Shown: positions 39,147 through 49,641, numbered from the stretch's first letter. The stretch is DNA of 64,000 nt from Chloroflexota bacterium (GCA_016213135.1 JACRBQ010000079.1:19058-83057), one strand, 5' to 3'. Notes: generated by a model from the letters alone, not told the origin. A program made the numbers and translations.

Positions 39147-39696
39147 GCCCGATCTGCTACATACCGTTACGTCGGCTATTGCGGAATGCGGCTGGCATGT
39201 GTTGTTTATGGATAACCGGCATCCATTCCGGCTACAGGCTTATAGCGGAGATGCAAGCATACCGGTCCGGATATACATCTGGAATATCACGCACGGCGGA
39301 GGAAGGGCACGCCCTGCTCATGAGTATCGAATTCAAATCACTGGGGTCAGTCGGTTTGAGCCGGAACCCAACGGCAAAACACTCATACTCGGGTGGTGGG
39401 ACGAAGCCGGGGTGTTCGCCGGGTTCGACTTCAATAAGCATAGAGGAATGCTTGGGGCTTCGCCCTCTCTTCAAATTCATAAGGAATGCCTGCAACTGGT
39501 GACTTTCGACAAAACTTACGTGGTAGAAGTCAACGAAGAAGAAATGCGCCGTTTGGCCGATGCGGACCGCATTGGCGGGCTAGACAAATTTCGCAAGGGC
39601 CTCAGGCCGTTGATATTGCTGCCCCCTGCTATTGCCGACAGGCCGCACGTGGAATTCGTAACCTCCGCCAATCAAATTCGGGGCTGGCGGTTGTAA
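39130..39696 (+). CDS. Methylase-associated protein, candidate restriction/recognition partner
   Basis: Overlaps the methyltransferase end by 17 bp; PVRIYIWNITHGGGRARPAHEYRIQITGVSRFEPEPNGKTLILGWWDEAGVFAGFDFNKHRGMLGASPSLQI resembles the N-terminal region of some restriction-endonuclease-associated proteins; no nuclease motif recognised. Confidence 0.5.
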   Translation: MTRLSKPDLLHTVTSAIAECGWHVLFMDNRHPFRLQAYSGDASIPVRIYIWNITHGGGRARPAHEYRIQITGVSRFEPEPNGKTLILGWWDEAGVFAGFDFNKHRGMLGASPSLQIHKECLQLVTFDKTYVVEVNEEEMRRLADADRIGGLDKFRKGLRPLILLPPAIADRPHVEFVTSANQIRGWRL

Positions 39697-39764
39697 ATCG
39701 ACATACGAGCGAAACCTTATCAGTTGCGCTTGGCTCGCAGTGCCTACACTATTGGCTAACCGTT

Positions 39765-40460
39765 TTATGTCGCGGGATCAATCACCTCTCTCATCTGCCA
39801 CGTGACCCACAGTGCATTGGGGTAGGCAAACCCCAGAAAGGCAGCAGCGCCGTAACCCAAAAAGGTGAGCGTAGGCAGGCCAAACGCCAGCGCGGTGAAC
39901 ACGATGCCGAGCGCCAGGTTGACCAGCGTGTACAGCCACAGGCGCGGCAGGTAGTCGGCGCGGGTGTGGGCGCGACGGGCGAGCCAGCCCAGGCTGGCGA
40001 GGTAAGCGGCGCAGGCATAGAAATTCCCGGCCCCCAGCAGTTTACCGGCCACCTCCGGTACATGGACTCCGGCCCACAGGTTCACTTCCCAAATGGGCCA
40101 CAGCATGCCCACGCCGTCGAACCACGTCAACACATCCACTGCCGTATGCAGCAGGGCAACGCCCAGCGCCAGCCCCGCGCCAAAGGTGCGCAGCCCCTCG
40201 CCGCCCCGCACCCACGAGGCGGCATGGCAGGCAGCCCACAGCGCCAGCGCAAAAAACAGCGAATGGGTGAACGTGCGATGGAAGAGGCGGTCGGCAGTGG
40301 CGGGGTCCATGCCACAGGCCACAACGGCAAAGGCCTGCGCGTACAGGTCGGCATCGGGGATGAGACTGCCGAAGGCCAGCCCCAGGGCAAACCAGCGGCG
40401 GGTGGAAAATGTTTTGCGCGTGGCAACGGCCAGCAGAGCGTGCAATCCGGGTTGAGCCAT
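39765..40460 (-). CDS. Membrane-bound metal-dependent hydrolase-like (YdjM/DUF457 type)
   Basis: LGLAFGSLIPDADLYAQAFAVVACGMDPATADRLFHRTFTHSLFFALALW. Confidence 0.75.
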   Translation of the reverse strand: MAQPGLHALLAVATRKTFSTRRWFALGLAFGSLIPDADLYAQAFAVVACGMDPATADRLFHRTFTHSLFFALALWAACHAASWVRGGEGLRTFGAGLALGVALLHTAVDVLTWFDGVGMLWPIWEVNLWAGVHVPEVAGKLLGAGNFYACAAYLASLGWLARRAHTRADYLPRLWLYTLVNLALGIVFTALAFGLPTLTFLGYGAAAFLGFAYPNALWVTWQMREVIDPAT

Positions 40461-40498
40461 GGCGGGAGTCTCCTCGTTGCTCCGAAGGCGAATCGTCG

Positions 40499-41056
40499 AT
40501 GAGCCAGGCTGAATCCCGCTCGCGGCGCATCGCGCCGGTGTGGCGCATCGTCGTCACGGGAGCGGTGGTGCTCTCGGAATACTTCTCGTTGCCCTACAGC
40601 CGGAGCGCGGTGAACTATCTGCAAAGCCGACACTGGCTGGTGTCTGCCGTGCTGCTGACCGACCTGATCGTGGCCGCCGGGCTTGCCTGGCTCACTGTAT
40701 TCTATTTGAAAATCCGCAGCGGCGCAGCTTATGCACTGTTGGGCGCCGTGGCGCTGGTGTTCGGCCTGTTGGCGCGCGGCCTCAAAGCGCCGGAGGAAGT
40801 GACGCATTTCATCCAATGGGGCGTGGTAGCCATGTTGGTGTCGTTTTCAGTGGAGCCTTTCATGAGTGCGCTGCGGCCGCTGGTTGCCTGGGCAACCGTT
40901 GTGTCGTTTGCGTTGGGCGCGCTGGACGAGATCGTCCAACTTTTTTTGCCCAACCGTTATTTTCAGTGGCGGGATGTGGGCATGAATGTGATCGGGGCGG
41001 CGCTGGGGCTGGCGGTGTACTTTACCTTGCGGGCTTATCGTAACAGGGCGAACTAA
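40499..41056 (+). CDS. VanZ-like membrane protein
   Basis: HFIQWGVVAMLVSFSVEP...GALDEIVQLFLPNRYFQWRDVGMNVIGAALGL. Confidence 0.85.
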   Translation: MSQAESRSRRIAPVWRIVVTGAVVLSEYFSLPYSRSAVNYLQSRHWLVSAVLLTDLIVAAGLAWLTVFYLKIRSGAAYALLGAVALVFGLLARGLKAPEEVTHFIQWGVVAMLVSFSVEPFMSALRPLVAWATVVSFALGALDEIVQLFLPNRYFQWRDVGMNVIGAALGLAVYFTLRAYRNRAN

Positions 41057-41060
41057 CGAA

Positions 41061-41093
41061 AACGCGGCCGGGATCTCTGATCCCAGCCGCGTT
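41061..41093. terminator. Bidirectional hairpin between convergent VanZ-like gene and dnaK
   Basis: AACGCGGCCGGGATC-TCT-GATCCCAGCCGCGTT, 15-bp stem with one mismatch. Confidence 0.8.
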
Positions 41094-41115
41094 GTGAGTC
41101 GCGTGTCGCTGCGTC

Positions 41116-43020
41116 TTACGCTTCGGTAAACTCCCCTTCCACCACGTCGCCGTCGCCGTTGCCCGCGCCGCGCTCGGTCGCGCCGCCGTTGCCGCCCGAC
41201 TGTGTTCCACTCGCTCCGCTCGCGTACATCTGCTGGTTGAGCGCATAAGTGGCTTGCTGCAACTGCTCGCTCAGGTTGCGGATGTGTTGCAGGTCCTCGC
41301 CCTTGAGGGCCTCGCGCAGATCGGCGATTTGCTTTTCGATGCGCTGGCGGTCGTGGCCGGGCACTTTGTCGCCCAGGTCGCGCAGCGCCTTCTCGGCGGT
41401 GTAGGCCAGCGTGTCGCCATTGTTGCGGGCCTCCACCAGCTCCCGGCGCCTGCGGTCTTCGGCCTCGTTCTTCTTGGCTTCGTTCACCATCCGCTCGATG
41501 TCGCTCTTGTTCAGGTTGGTGCTGGCGGTGATGGTGATCTTCTGCTCGCGGCCGGTGGCCTTGTCGCGGGCGCTCACGTTCAGGATGCCGTTGGCGTCAA
41601 TGTCGTAAGTCACCTCCACCTGCGGCAAGCCGCGCGGCGCGGGCGGCAGGCCTTCCAGCCGGAACTTGCCCAGGGTCATGTTGTCGGCAGCCATGGGGCG
41701 CTCACCCTGCATAATGTGAATGTCCACCGCCGTCTGGCCGTCTTCGGCGGTCGAGAACGTCTGGCTCTTCTTAACCGGGATGGTGGTATTGCGCTCGATG
41801 AGCGCGGTGGCCACGCCACCCAGCGTTTCGATGCTGAGGGTAAGCGGGGTCACGTCCAACAACAGCACGTCGCGCACTTCGCCGCCCAGCACCCCGGCCT
41901 GAATGGCCGCCCCCACGGCCACCACCTCGTCCGGGTTCACGCCCTTGTGCGGCTCTTTGCCGCTCGAAAGCTGGCGCACCAGTTCCTGCGTCATGGGCAT
42001 GCGCGTCGAGCCGCCCACCAGCACCACGTTATTGATCTGGCCGGCGGTGAGGCCGGCGTCTTTGAGCGCCTGTTCAAACGGCCTGCGGCAGCGGTTCAGC
42101 AAATCCACCGTGAGCTGCTCGAACTTGGCGCGGCTGAGGCGCAAGATGAGATGCTTGGGGCCGTTGGCATCGGCGGTAATGAACGGCAGGTTGACCTCCG
42201 TCTCCATCACCGACGACAGCTCGATCTTGGCCTTCTCTGCCGCCTCGCGCAGGCGTTGCAGGGCCTGCCGATCCTTGCGCAGGTCAATGCCTTCCAGCCT
42301 TTGGAACTCGTCGGCCAGCCACGTCACCACGCACTGATCCCAGTCGTCGCCGCCGAGGTGCGTATCGCCGTTGGTGGATTTCACCTCCACCACGCCGTCG
42401 CCCACTTCCAGCACGCTCACGTCGAACGTGCCGCCGCCCAGATCGAACACGAGAATCGTCTCGTTCTTCTTTTTGTCCAACCCGTAGGCCAGCGCCGCCG
42501 CCGTCGGCTCGTTGATGATGCGCAGGACTTCCAACCCGGCGATACGGCCCGCATCTTTGGTGGCCTGCCGTTGTGAGTCGTTGAAGTACGCCGGCACGGT
42601 AATGACCGCCTGCGTCACCGGCTCGCCCAGATACGCTTCGGCGTCGCTCTTCAGCTTCCCGAGGATCATTGCCGCGATCTCCTGCGGCGTGTAAGTCTTG
42701 CCGGTCTGCGGCAGGCGCACGCGCGCATCGCCGCCGGGGCCGTTCACCACTTCGTAGCTCACCATCTTGCGCTCGGCGGCCACTTCGTCGAAGCGCCGCC
42801 CCACAAAGCGTTTAATGGAATAGACGGTGTTTTCCGAATTGACGACCGCCTGCCGCTTGGCCGTGAAGCCCGTCACGCGCTCGCCGTTCTTGTTGAAGGC
42901 GATCACCGAAGGCAGGAGGCGCTGCCCTTCGCTGGTGCTGATCACGGCGGGGTCGCCGCCTTCCATCACGGCAACAACCGAGTTGGTTGTGCCGAGGTCA
43001 ATGCCGATTATTTTGCTCAT
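41116..43020 (-). CDS. dnaK: Chaperone DnaK (Hsp70)
   Basis: [42 protein letters not shown]...; complete 634 aa. Confidence 0.98.
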   Translation of the reverse strand: MSKIIGIDLGTTNSVVAVMEGGDPAVISTSEGQRLLPSVIAFNKNGERVTGFTAKRQAVVNSENTVYSIKRFVGRRFDEVAAERKMVSYEVVNGPGGDARVRLPQTGKTYTPQEIAAMILGKLKSDAEAYLGEPVTQAVITVPAYFNDSQRQATKDAGRIAGLEVLRIINEPTAAALAYGLDKKKNETILVFDLGGGTFDVSVLEVGDGVVEVKSTNGDTHLGGDDWDQCVVTWLADEFQRLEGIDLRKDRQALQRLREAAEKAKIELSSVMETEVNLPFITADANGPKHLILRLSRAKFEQLTVDLLNRCRRPFEQALKDAGLTAGQINNVVLVGGSTRMPMTQELVRQLSSGKEPHKGVNPDEVVAVGAAIQAGVLGGEVRDVLLLDVTPLTLSIETLGGVATALIERNTTIPVKKSQTFSTAEDGQTAVDIHIMQGERPMAADNMTLGKFRLEGLPPAPRGLPQVEVTYDIDANGILNVSARDKATGREQKITITASTNLNKSDIERMVNEAKKNEAEDRRRRELVEARNNGDTLAYTAEKALRDLGDKVPGHDRQRIEKQIADLREALKGEDLQHIRNLSEQLQQATYALNQQMYASGASGTQSGGNGGATERGAGNGDGDVVEGEFTEA

Positions 43021-43344
43021 GGTTTCCTCCGCAATGAGTCATCAAACAGGCGGGTCGTGGCCATAATCGCCATCAGTCTGCTGTTTGAATTATTCTCATG
43101 CTATTGCCATAAGGGTACGCGGAGTCGGTTTGATCGGTGTTAGTGGATTGTTGGAAAAATATAAGCGGCCGCGTGTGGCAGCGCGTTGCACGCGCGATTT
43201 GCGCCAGTTCCACGCCCCGTCGCGGTTGCAAACCGCTCCCACTTTGGCGCGCAGGCGACTTTGGGAAGGCCCTCCCACCGTGGCCGTGTGAGATCGCTGC
43301 CGCGCCGCCCTCCGTTATGATAGAATGTCACGACGGAGTCATTC

Positions 43345-44346
43345 ATGCTTCTCGACACACTCGACCGCCCCCTGCGCGACCTGCGAATTTCGGTCACCGA
43401 CCGCTGCCACTTCCGCTGCGTCTACTGCATGCCCAAGGAGGTCTTCGGCGGCGACTTTCAGTTCCTCGACCGCAAGGAACTGCTCACCTTTGAGGAGATC
43501 ACACGTCTGGCCTGCGTGTTTGTGGCGCAGGGCGTGCAAAAGATTCGCGTCACCGGCGGCGAGCCGCTGGTGCGCCGCGACCTCGAACGCCTCATCGCCA
43601 TGCTTTCGCCAATCCCCGGCGTGGACCTCACTTTGACTACCAACGGTTCACTGCTCGCCAAAAAGGCGCGGGCGCTCAAAGAGGCCGGATTGCAGCGTGT
43701 CACCGTGAGTCTGGACTCGCTGGACGATGCGGTGTTCAAAGCGATGAACGATGTGGACTTTCCGGTGGCGAAGGTATTGGAGGGGATCGAGGCCGCCGCC
43801 TCCGTGGGGCTGGCGCCCGTCAAAATCAACATGGTCGTCAAGCGCGGGATGAACGAGCACAGCATTGTGCCCATGGCCCGTCGCTTCAAAGGCACAGGCC
43901 ACATTCTGCGATTCATCGAATATATGGACGTGGGGCACACCAACGGCTGGCGGCTGGACGACGTGGTTCCGGCGGCGGAGATCATCGCCACGCTCGATGC
44001 CGCATTGCCGCTTGAGCCGCTGGACCCGAACTATCGCGGCGAGGTGGCCAACCGCTGGCGCTATCGCGACGGCTCGGGCGAGGTGGGGGTGATTGCCTCG
44101 GTGACGCAGGCGTTTTGCCGCGACTGCACGCGCGCCCGGTTATCGGCGGAAGGCTCGCTCTATACCTGCCTGTTCGGAATCAAAGGGTTCGATTTGCGGG
44201 CGATGGTGCGCGGCGGGGCCTCGGACGCGGAGATTGCCCAGGCTGTTGGCCGCGTGTGGCGCGTGCGCTCCGACCGCTACTCCGAGATCCGCTCCGAAGC
44301 CACGGTGGGCCTGCCCAAAGTGGAAATGTCGCACATCGGGGGCTGA
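43345..44346 (+). CDS. moaA: GTP 3',8-cyclase (radical SAM)
   Basis: [26 protein letters not shown]...[16 protein letters not shown]...[29 protein letters not shown]. Confidence 0.96.
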   Translation: MLLDTLDRPLRDLRISVTDRCHFRCVYCMPKEVFGGDFQFLDRKELLTFEEITRLACVFVAQGVQKIRVTGGEPLVRRDLERLIAMLSPIPGVDLTLTTNGSLLAKKARALKEAGLQRVTVSLDSLDDAVFKAMNDVDFPVAKVLEGIEAAASVGLAPVKINMVVKRGMNEHSIVPMARRFKGTGHILRFIEYMDVGHTNGWRLDDVVPAAEIIATLDAALPLEPLDPNYRGEVANRWRYRDGSGEVGVIASVTQAFCRDCTRARLSAEGSLYTCLFGIKGFDLRAMVRGGASDAEIAQAVGRVWRVRSDRYSEIRSEATVGLPKVEMSHIGG

Positions 44347-44349
44347 TGG

Positions 44350-45318
44350 TTAGTTCCCCCGGGCCTTCATCCATTCACGATACCAGGCGACGGTTTGCTT
44401 GATGGCTTCGCTATGCGGCGTGGCGTGATCGCCAAACGCTTTGGCGAACTTGCCGTGATCTACCACGAACGGTTTTTCAAACTCGTACATCATCTCCACC
44501 GTCTCGCGCGCCGCAGGGACGAACAGGCCGCCGATTGACATCATTAGCCGGCCCATGCCGCTCATCTTTGGCGCCTGGCCGATCTCTTCAAAGAACAACG
44601 TCATCAATTCGCGCTGGGTGAGAGTGGGCGGGTTTGGCACATGCCAGATTTGCCCCAGCGCTTCCTCGCGCTCGCCCAAAATGACCAGCGCCTTGCCGAA
44701 ATCGTCAATCACGGTGTGGGTGTGAGGCAGATCGAGGTTGCCCACGAGCGAAGCGGCTTTACCTTCCAGCGCCGGCGCGATGGCGCGTTCGCCCAGAGTT
44801 GATTCCAGCACGCCCGGCCCGTAAAAATTTGAGCCGCGTCCAACAACGGCCCGCACTTTGCCCGCCCGGTGGGCGGCCAGCACGGCATCAGCCATCTCGC
44901 CGCGCACTTTGCCTTTGCGGGTGTGGGCAACGTGCGGTAAACCTTCGTGGATGGGGCCGCTAACTTCGCCGTAGCCGTACAAATTGTCGCCGACAATGAA
45001 CTTTGCGCCCGCGCTCGCCGCGCCTTCGAGGATGCTGGCCTGCAGGGGCGGGAACTTCTCCACCCATTCGTGATATGGAGGCTGGGCGCACTGATAGACG
45101 GCGGTTGCCCCTTTGCACAGTTCGCGGGTGGTCTCCGGGTTGTAGGCATCCCCGGCCACGACGGCGACACCTTGAGGCAGGCTCGCGGGAGCTTTGCCAC
45201 TGCGGTTCACCATCTTTACCGCTTTGCCGCGTTTCGCCAGTTCGCGCATCACCGATTGCCCCAGCGGGCCAGCGCCGAAGATAACGTGTAATTCAGTTGA
45301 GGAAGTTGTTGAAGTCAT
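44350..45318 (-). CDS. NAD-dependent epimerase/dehydratase (SDR)
   Basis: ELHVIFGAGPLGQSVMRELAKRGKAVKMVNRSG...VGDNLYGYGEVSGPIHEGLPHVAHTRKGKVRGEMADAVLAAH. Confidence 0.9.
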   Translation of the reverse strand: MTSTTSSTELHVIFGAGPLGQSVMRELAKRGKAVKMVNRSGKAPASLPQGVAVVAGDAYNPETTRELCKGATAVYQCAQPPYHEWVEKFPPLQASILEGAASAGAKFIVGDNLYGYGEVSGPIHEGLPHVAHTRKGKVRGEMADAVLAAHRAGKVRAVVGRGSNFYGPGVLESTLGERAIAPALEGKAASLVGNLDLPHTHTVIDDFGKALVILGEREEALGQIWHVPNPPTLTQRELMTLFFEEIGQAPKMSGMGRLMMSIGGLFVPAARETVEMMYEFEKPFVVDHGKFAKAFGDHATPHSEAIKQTVAWYREWMKARGN

Positions 45319-45347
45319 GATCGTCTCCGTTTTTGTAATCTGTGGAG

Positions 45348-45378
45348 ACGATACACCCTCACGCAACGTGAGAGTCAA
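45348..45378 (-). promoter_or_regulatory. MerR-type promoter/operator with 19-bp spacer overlapping the merR stop codon
   Basis: Minus strand: cTTGACTCTCACGTTGCGTGAGGGTgTATCGT; palindrome CTCACG-caa-CGTGAG at 45358-45372. Confidence 0.8.
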
Positions 45379-46222
45379 GAGGGGAAACCGGAATCTGCAC
45401 TTCCAGCATGACGTTTTGCTGGGTTGCATCGTCTGTCTCAAATTCGCGCCAGAACAAATGCAGTTCGCGGACGACGCCGCCGGACGTAAAGTTGTTCGCG
45501 CCGATCCAGGCGAACAGGGCGATGATGGCCTGCGGGACTTCCCACAACGCGCCCTTGTGGATGGTGCTCGCCACTTGCTCGGCGGCGGGCAGTTCGCGAA
45601 TGGCAAACGGCGCGGCGGGAGCCAACGCCTTGAGAGCCGCTTTGTCTACCGCTGTTGCCACTTCCATATCAATATCAGTGTCGGTGTATTCGGGGTTGTG
45701 ATAGACGAAGATTTCGGGATCGAACGGCTTCATCCGGTTTTCCTCCAGCCAACCATACAAGTCTTTCAGCATTCGAGCCCGGTACTCTCCCATTTCCTCC
45801 ACGCGCGGCACGATGCCCCGCACCGAGGCAACGATCTGCGGCTCGACTTTCTTCAACACCACTTCATATTTCGGCGCGTCGCCTTCCTGTTCGATCTGCT
45901 TGAGCCGGGCCGCGACCCGGGCCAAGCGGGCCTTATTCTCTTGCATTTCGCGTTCGATTTCGGCCTGCTTTACGCTCAGCATCTCGTAGAGTCGATCCTC
46001 TTTCACCTTGCCGTTCAGCAGGTCGGCAATCTCTTCGAGCGAGAAGCCCAAATCCTTCAACGCTAGAATGCGGTTGAGGCGCGGCAGTTGCTCAATGGTG
46101 TAATAACGGTAATCGGTGAACTGGTCGATCTGGGCCGGTCTAAGCAGGCTCAGCTCATCGTACAGCCTCAGAGTTCGCGCCGTCACCTGGCCGAGTTTGG
46201 AGAAATCGCCGATTCGGAACAT
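45359..46222 (-). CDS. MerR-family regulator with GyrI-like effector domain
   Basis: MFRIGDFSKLGQVTARTLRLYDELSLLRPAQIDQFTDYRYYTIEQLPRLNRILALKDLGFSLEEIADLL. Confidence 0.95.
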   Translation of the reverse strand: MFRIGDFSKLGQVTARTLRLYDELSLLRPAQIDQFTDYRYYTIEQLPRLNRILALKDLGFSLEEIADLLNGKVKEDRLYEMLSVKQAEIEREMQENKARLARVAARLKQIEQEGDAPKYEVVLKKVEPQIVASVRGIVPRVEEMGEYRARMLKDLYGWLEENRMKPFDPEIFVYHNPEYTDTDIDMEVATAVDKAALKALAPAAPFAIRELPAAEQVASTIHKGALWEVPQAIIALFAWIGANNFTSGGVVRELHLFWREFETDDATQQNVMLEVQIPVSPLDSHVA

Positions 46223-46271
46223 AGGCCAATTCTAACCCACCTCTGCCTGAGTCAAGTTACAATTAACCCCG

Positions 46272-46721
46272 ATGAAAAACGGAGATTCTCTTCATGCGAT
46301 CCTCTTCGACCTCGACGGCACGCTCCGTCACAACCACCCTGCTGGCTTTGACACGTTCGTCGGCTACCTGGCCGACCTGGATCACCCACTCAGCCAGAGC
46401 CAACAGCATCGCGGCGAAGTGGCCGAGCGTTGGCAGCACAAAAATGGAAGCGGCGAGATCGGCATGGTGGCCTCGGTGACGCAGGCGTTTTGCCGCGACT
46501 GCACCCGCGCCCGGTTATCGGCGGAAGGCTCGCTCTATACCTGCTTGTTCGGAATCAAAGGGTTCGATTTGCGGGCGATGGTGCACGGCGGGGCCTCGGA
46601 CGCGGAGATTGCCCAGGCTGTTGGCCGCGTGTGGCGCGTGCGCTCCGACCGCTACTCCGAGATCCGCTCCGAAGCCACGGTGGGCCTGCCCAAAGTGGAA
46701 ATGTCGCACATCGGGGGCTGA
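46272..46721 (+). CDS. Chimeric ORF: HAD-like N-terminus fused in frame to MoaA C-terminus
   Basis: MKNGDSLHAILFDLDGTLRHNHPAGFDTFVGYLADLDHPL + [66 protein letters not shown]... Confidence 0.85.
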   Translation: MKNGDSLHAILFDLDGTLRHNHPAGFDTFVGYLADLDHPLSQSQQHRGEVAERWQHKNGSGEIGMVASVTQAFCRDCTRARLSAEGSLYTCLFGIKGFDLRAMVHGGASDAEIAQAVGRVWRVRSDRYSEIRSEATVGLPKVEMSHIGG

Positions 46722-46726
46722 GGCGG

Positions 46727-47962
46727 TTAAAGGGCCGGTGCCCCCAGCGTGTGAGCATCGCCCGGGCGGCCCAATCGCCGGGCGGCCACTTCCACCAATG
46801 GCTCAAGCGCGGCGCACAACGCGAACGTAATCACCACGGCGAGTAGCCGGTCTGTGCCGGTGAAGGCGCGCAGGTCGGGGCGCAATGTCAGCAGCGGCAA
46901 AGCCAATGCGGCATAGCCCATACTGAACGCCGCAGCCTCGGCCAGCCCGCGCCACCTGGCGGGCAGCTTCACTTGCGGCAGCCGGATGAGGTCCATGAAC
47001 ACGGCGCCCAACAAAAACCACAGTGGCAGGTAAGGCACGACATTGCCGGTGAGAGACAACCCGGCCATGGTGAGCAGGCGAAGGGCGTAAAAAGCCAGCG
47101 CCGTGGCGGTGGCGGCCCAGCGAAAAGAGGTCAGCCGCGCGGCGAGGGCCAGGGGAATGAAAGCGGCCACAGCGACGGCCACAGGGTATTCCCAAATGGG
47201 CCGGGCCAATACGTGCGGGTTGCCGGCTCCCGGCAATTCCCATTCAATCACGGCCAGCAGATAACCGAAGCTCAATACCATAGTCAACAGGCCGATAGTC
47301 GTCATGCCATACCACGCGGACCGCTCTCCAGCGGGGCGCGAGGAGCGCAGCAGGCCGAGCGCGCTGATCAGCACGGCGCAACTAGCTACGCCCAGCAGCA
47401 CGTGCGGCGGGCTCCACGCGGTCAGGTCAATGCCATACAATGCGTGCCAGATGGCGTCGCCGGGGATGGTGAAGATGGCATAGATGGAGGCCAGCGCCAC
47501 CGCGCCCAAAAAGGGATTGCCGCGAACCCACAGTCGCGGATCGCGCCGCCCGGCCCGAATCTCGGGCCGGGCCACCAACCCCAAGCTGATGCCGGCCACG
47601 ATGAACGAAAGCATGAACGAGCCGTAAATCATGATGTGCGGCGGCCAGAGAAAATCTGCGCCGGCAGGCACCTCGCCCGTTTGAATGTGCTTGCTGGCAT
47701 CCCACAATGCGCCGGTCACCAGTAGGATCATTGAAAAACCCAGCAGCCCCACCAGCCAGACGGCCAGGCGCGGCGAGGGGCGGCTAAGGTTGCCGATGGG
47801 CGTCTTAACTTTGGAGAGGTACAGCCACCACGCGGATGCCACCACAAACAACATGGCCGCGCCCGAGAAGATCAGCGCGCGCCGGAAATCTTCGCCGACA
47901 GAAAACATATAGGCCCCCAGGGTTCTCCCGATCCATGTGTAAAAATCGGCCACGAATTTCAC
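46727..47962 (-). CDS. Multi-pass membrane protein of unknown function
   Basis: Hydrophobic throughout; GTG start overlaps the TAG stop of the upstream mutase gene (ATA-TAGTG). Confidence 0.65.
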   Translation of the reverse strand: MKFVADFYTWIGRTLGAYMFSVGEDFRRALIFSGAAMLFVVASAWWLYLSKVKTPIGNLSRPSPRLAVWLVGLLGFSMILLVTGALWDASKHIQTGEVPAGADFLWPPHIMIYGSFMLSFIVAGISLGLVARPEIRAGRRDPRLWVRGNPFLGAVALASIYAIFTIPGDAIWHALYGIDLTAWSPPHVLLGVASCAVLISALGLLRSSRPAGERSAWYGMTTIGLLTMVLSFGYLLAVIEWELPGAGNPHVLARPIWEYPVAVAVAAFIPLALAARLTSFRWAATATALAFYALRLLTMAGLSLTGNVVPYLPLWFLLGAVFMDLIRLPQVKLPARWRGLAEAAAFSMGYAALALPLLTLRPDLRAFTGTDRLLAVVITFALCAALEPLVEVAARRLGRPGDAHTLGAPAL

Positions 47963-49641
47963 TATATCCACGTCGGCTCGGCGTATTTGCCGAACACCCC
48001 GCGCATCACATCCACTATCTCGCCCAGCGTGGCATAGGCGTGCACCGCGTCCAGAATGAAGGGCATGGTGTTTTCGGTTCCCTGGCACGCAATCCGCAAG
48101 CGGTCCAGCGTTTGCCCCACGCGCCCGCTGTCGCGCTCCTGCCGCAGCGCTCGCAGCCGGGCCACCTGCCGCTCATACCCGCGCGGGTCCATATGCAGAA
48201 TGGGGATGCCAAAGGGTTTGCTGTCGGTGTAATTGTTCACGCCCACAATGGTGCGCACACCCTCGTCAATTTCGCGCTGGTAGCGGTAGGCCGCCTCGGA
48301 AATCTCGCGCTGGAAGAAGCCCTTGTCAATGGCGGGCAGGGCGCCGCCCAAATCGGCAATGCGGGCAAAGTAATCGCGGGCTTGCGCTTCCATTTTGTCG
48401 GTGAGCGCTTCCATAAAAAACGATCCGCCCAACGGGTCCACGGTGTTGGTCACGCCGGATTCTTCGGCGATGATCTGCTGCGTGCGCAGGGCCACCGTCA
48501 CCGCATGTTCCGAGGGCAGGGCCAGCGCCTCGTCCATCGAATTGGTGTGCAGGCTTTGCGTCCCGCCCAGCACGGCGGCCAGGGCTTGCAGCGCCACGCG
48601 CACCACGTTGTTTTCGGGTTGCTGCGCGGTGAGCGACACCCCGGCGGTCTGGGTGTGAAAGCGCATCAGCCATGAGCGCGGGTCTTTCGCCCCAAAGGTC
48701 TCGCGCAGTTCGCGCGCCCAAATGCGGCGGGCGGCGCGGTATTTGGCAATCTCCTCAAAAAAGTCGTTGTGGGCGTTGAAGAAGAACGACAGGCGCGGCG
48801 CAAACTCGTCCACGTTCAGGCCGCGGGCCACGCCCCAGCGCACGTACTCGAACCCGTCGGCGAGCGTAAAGGCCAGTTCTTGCGCGGCAGTGCTGCCCGC
48901 CTCGCGGATGTGGTAGCCCGAGATGCTGATGGGGTTCCACTGCGGCAACCGGCGCGCCCCGTATTCCACCGTGTCAATCACCAGCCGCATCGACGGCTCC
49001 GGCGGGAAGATGTATTCCTTCTGTGCGATGTACTCTTTGAGAATGTCGTTTTGAGTGGTGCCGCGCAACTGGTCCGGGCGCACGCCCTGCTTTTTGGCGG
49101 CCGCAATATACATGGCCCAGATCACGGCGGCGGGCGAATTGATGGTCATGCTGGACGACACTTGATCCAGCGGGATGCCGTCGAGCAGCAGTTCCATATC
49201 CTTGAGCGAACTCACCGCCACGCCGCACTTGCCGAACTCGCCCAGCGCCTCGGGCGCGTCGGTGTCGTAGCCCATTAGCGTCGCCAAATCGAACGCAATC
49301 GAAAGGCCCGTCTGCCCCTGCTCCAGCAGATATTTGAAGCGGGCGTTGGTTTCCTCCGCCGAGCCAAACCCGGCGAACATGCGCATCGTCCACAACCGGC
49401 TGCGGTGCAGCGTGGGGTGAATGCCCCGCGTGAAGGGATACTCACCCGGCTGGCCCAGATCGCGCTCGTAATCGAGGTCGGCCACGTCCAGCGGCGTGTA
49501 CAGGCGGTTCACCGGCTCCGAGGAGGCGGTGATAAACTGCGGCCGGCGCTCCGGCAGGCGCGAGCGCGACTTGTGCAGCGTGGTTTCCTCCCATTTTTCG
49601 GCGAGTTCGCGCAGTGAGGCAAGTTTGGCTTTATCGTACAT
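47962..49641 (-). CDS. B12-dependent acyl-CoA (methylmalonyl-CoA-type) mutase large subunit
   Basis: [25 protein letters not shown]...[46 protein letters not shown]; no B12-binding domain in the ORF. Confidence 0.93.
   Translation of the reverse strand: MYDKAKLASLRELAEKWEETTLHKSRSRLPERRPQFITASSEPVNRLYTPLDVADLDYERDLGQPGEYPFTRGIHPTLHRSRLWTMRMFAGFGSAEETNARFKYLLEQGQTGLSIAFDLATLMGYDTDAPEALGEFGKCGVAVSSLKDMELLLDGIPLDQVSSSMTINSPAAVIWAMYIAAAKKQGVRPDQLRGTTQNDILKEYIAQKEYIFPPEPSMRLVIDTVEYGARRLPQWNPISISGYHIREAGSTAAQELAFTLADGFEYVRWGVARGLNVDEFAPRLSFFFNAHNDFFEEIAKYRAARRIWARELRETFGAKDPRSWLMRFHTQTAGVSLTAQQPENNVVRVALQALAAVLGGTQSLHTNSMDEALALPSEHAVTVALRTQQIIAEESGVTNTVDPLGGSFFMEALTDKMEAQARDYFARIADLGGALPAIDKGFFQREISEAAYRYQREIDEGVRTIVGVNNYTDSKPFGIPILHMDPRGYERQVARLRALRQERDSGRVGQTLDRLRIACQGTENTMPFILDAVHAYATLGEIVDVMRGVFGKYAEPTWI

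Noticed and set aside
41254-42576. 440-aa + strand ORF antisense to dnaK
   Set aside because: Well-known type of spurious antisense ORF opposite dnaK in high-GC genomes; no recognisable domain.
43085-43344. Possible RNA gene between dnaK and moaA
   Set aside because: No tRNA cloverleaf, T-loop or strong structured element could be supported by reading; no CIRCE element seen upstream of dnaK.
46272-46721. Functional second MoaA
   Set aside because: Lacks the radical-SAM CxxxCxxC N-terminal domain; only the C-terminal part is present.
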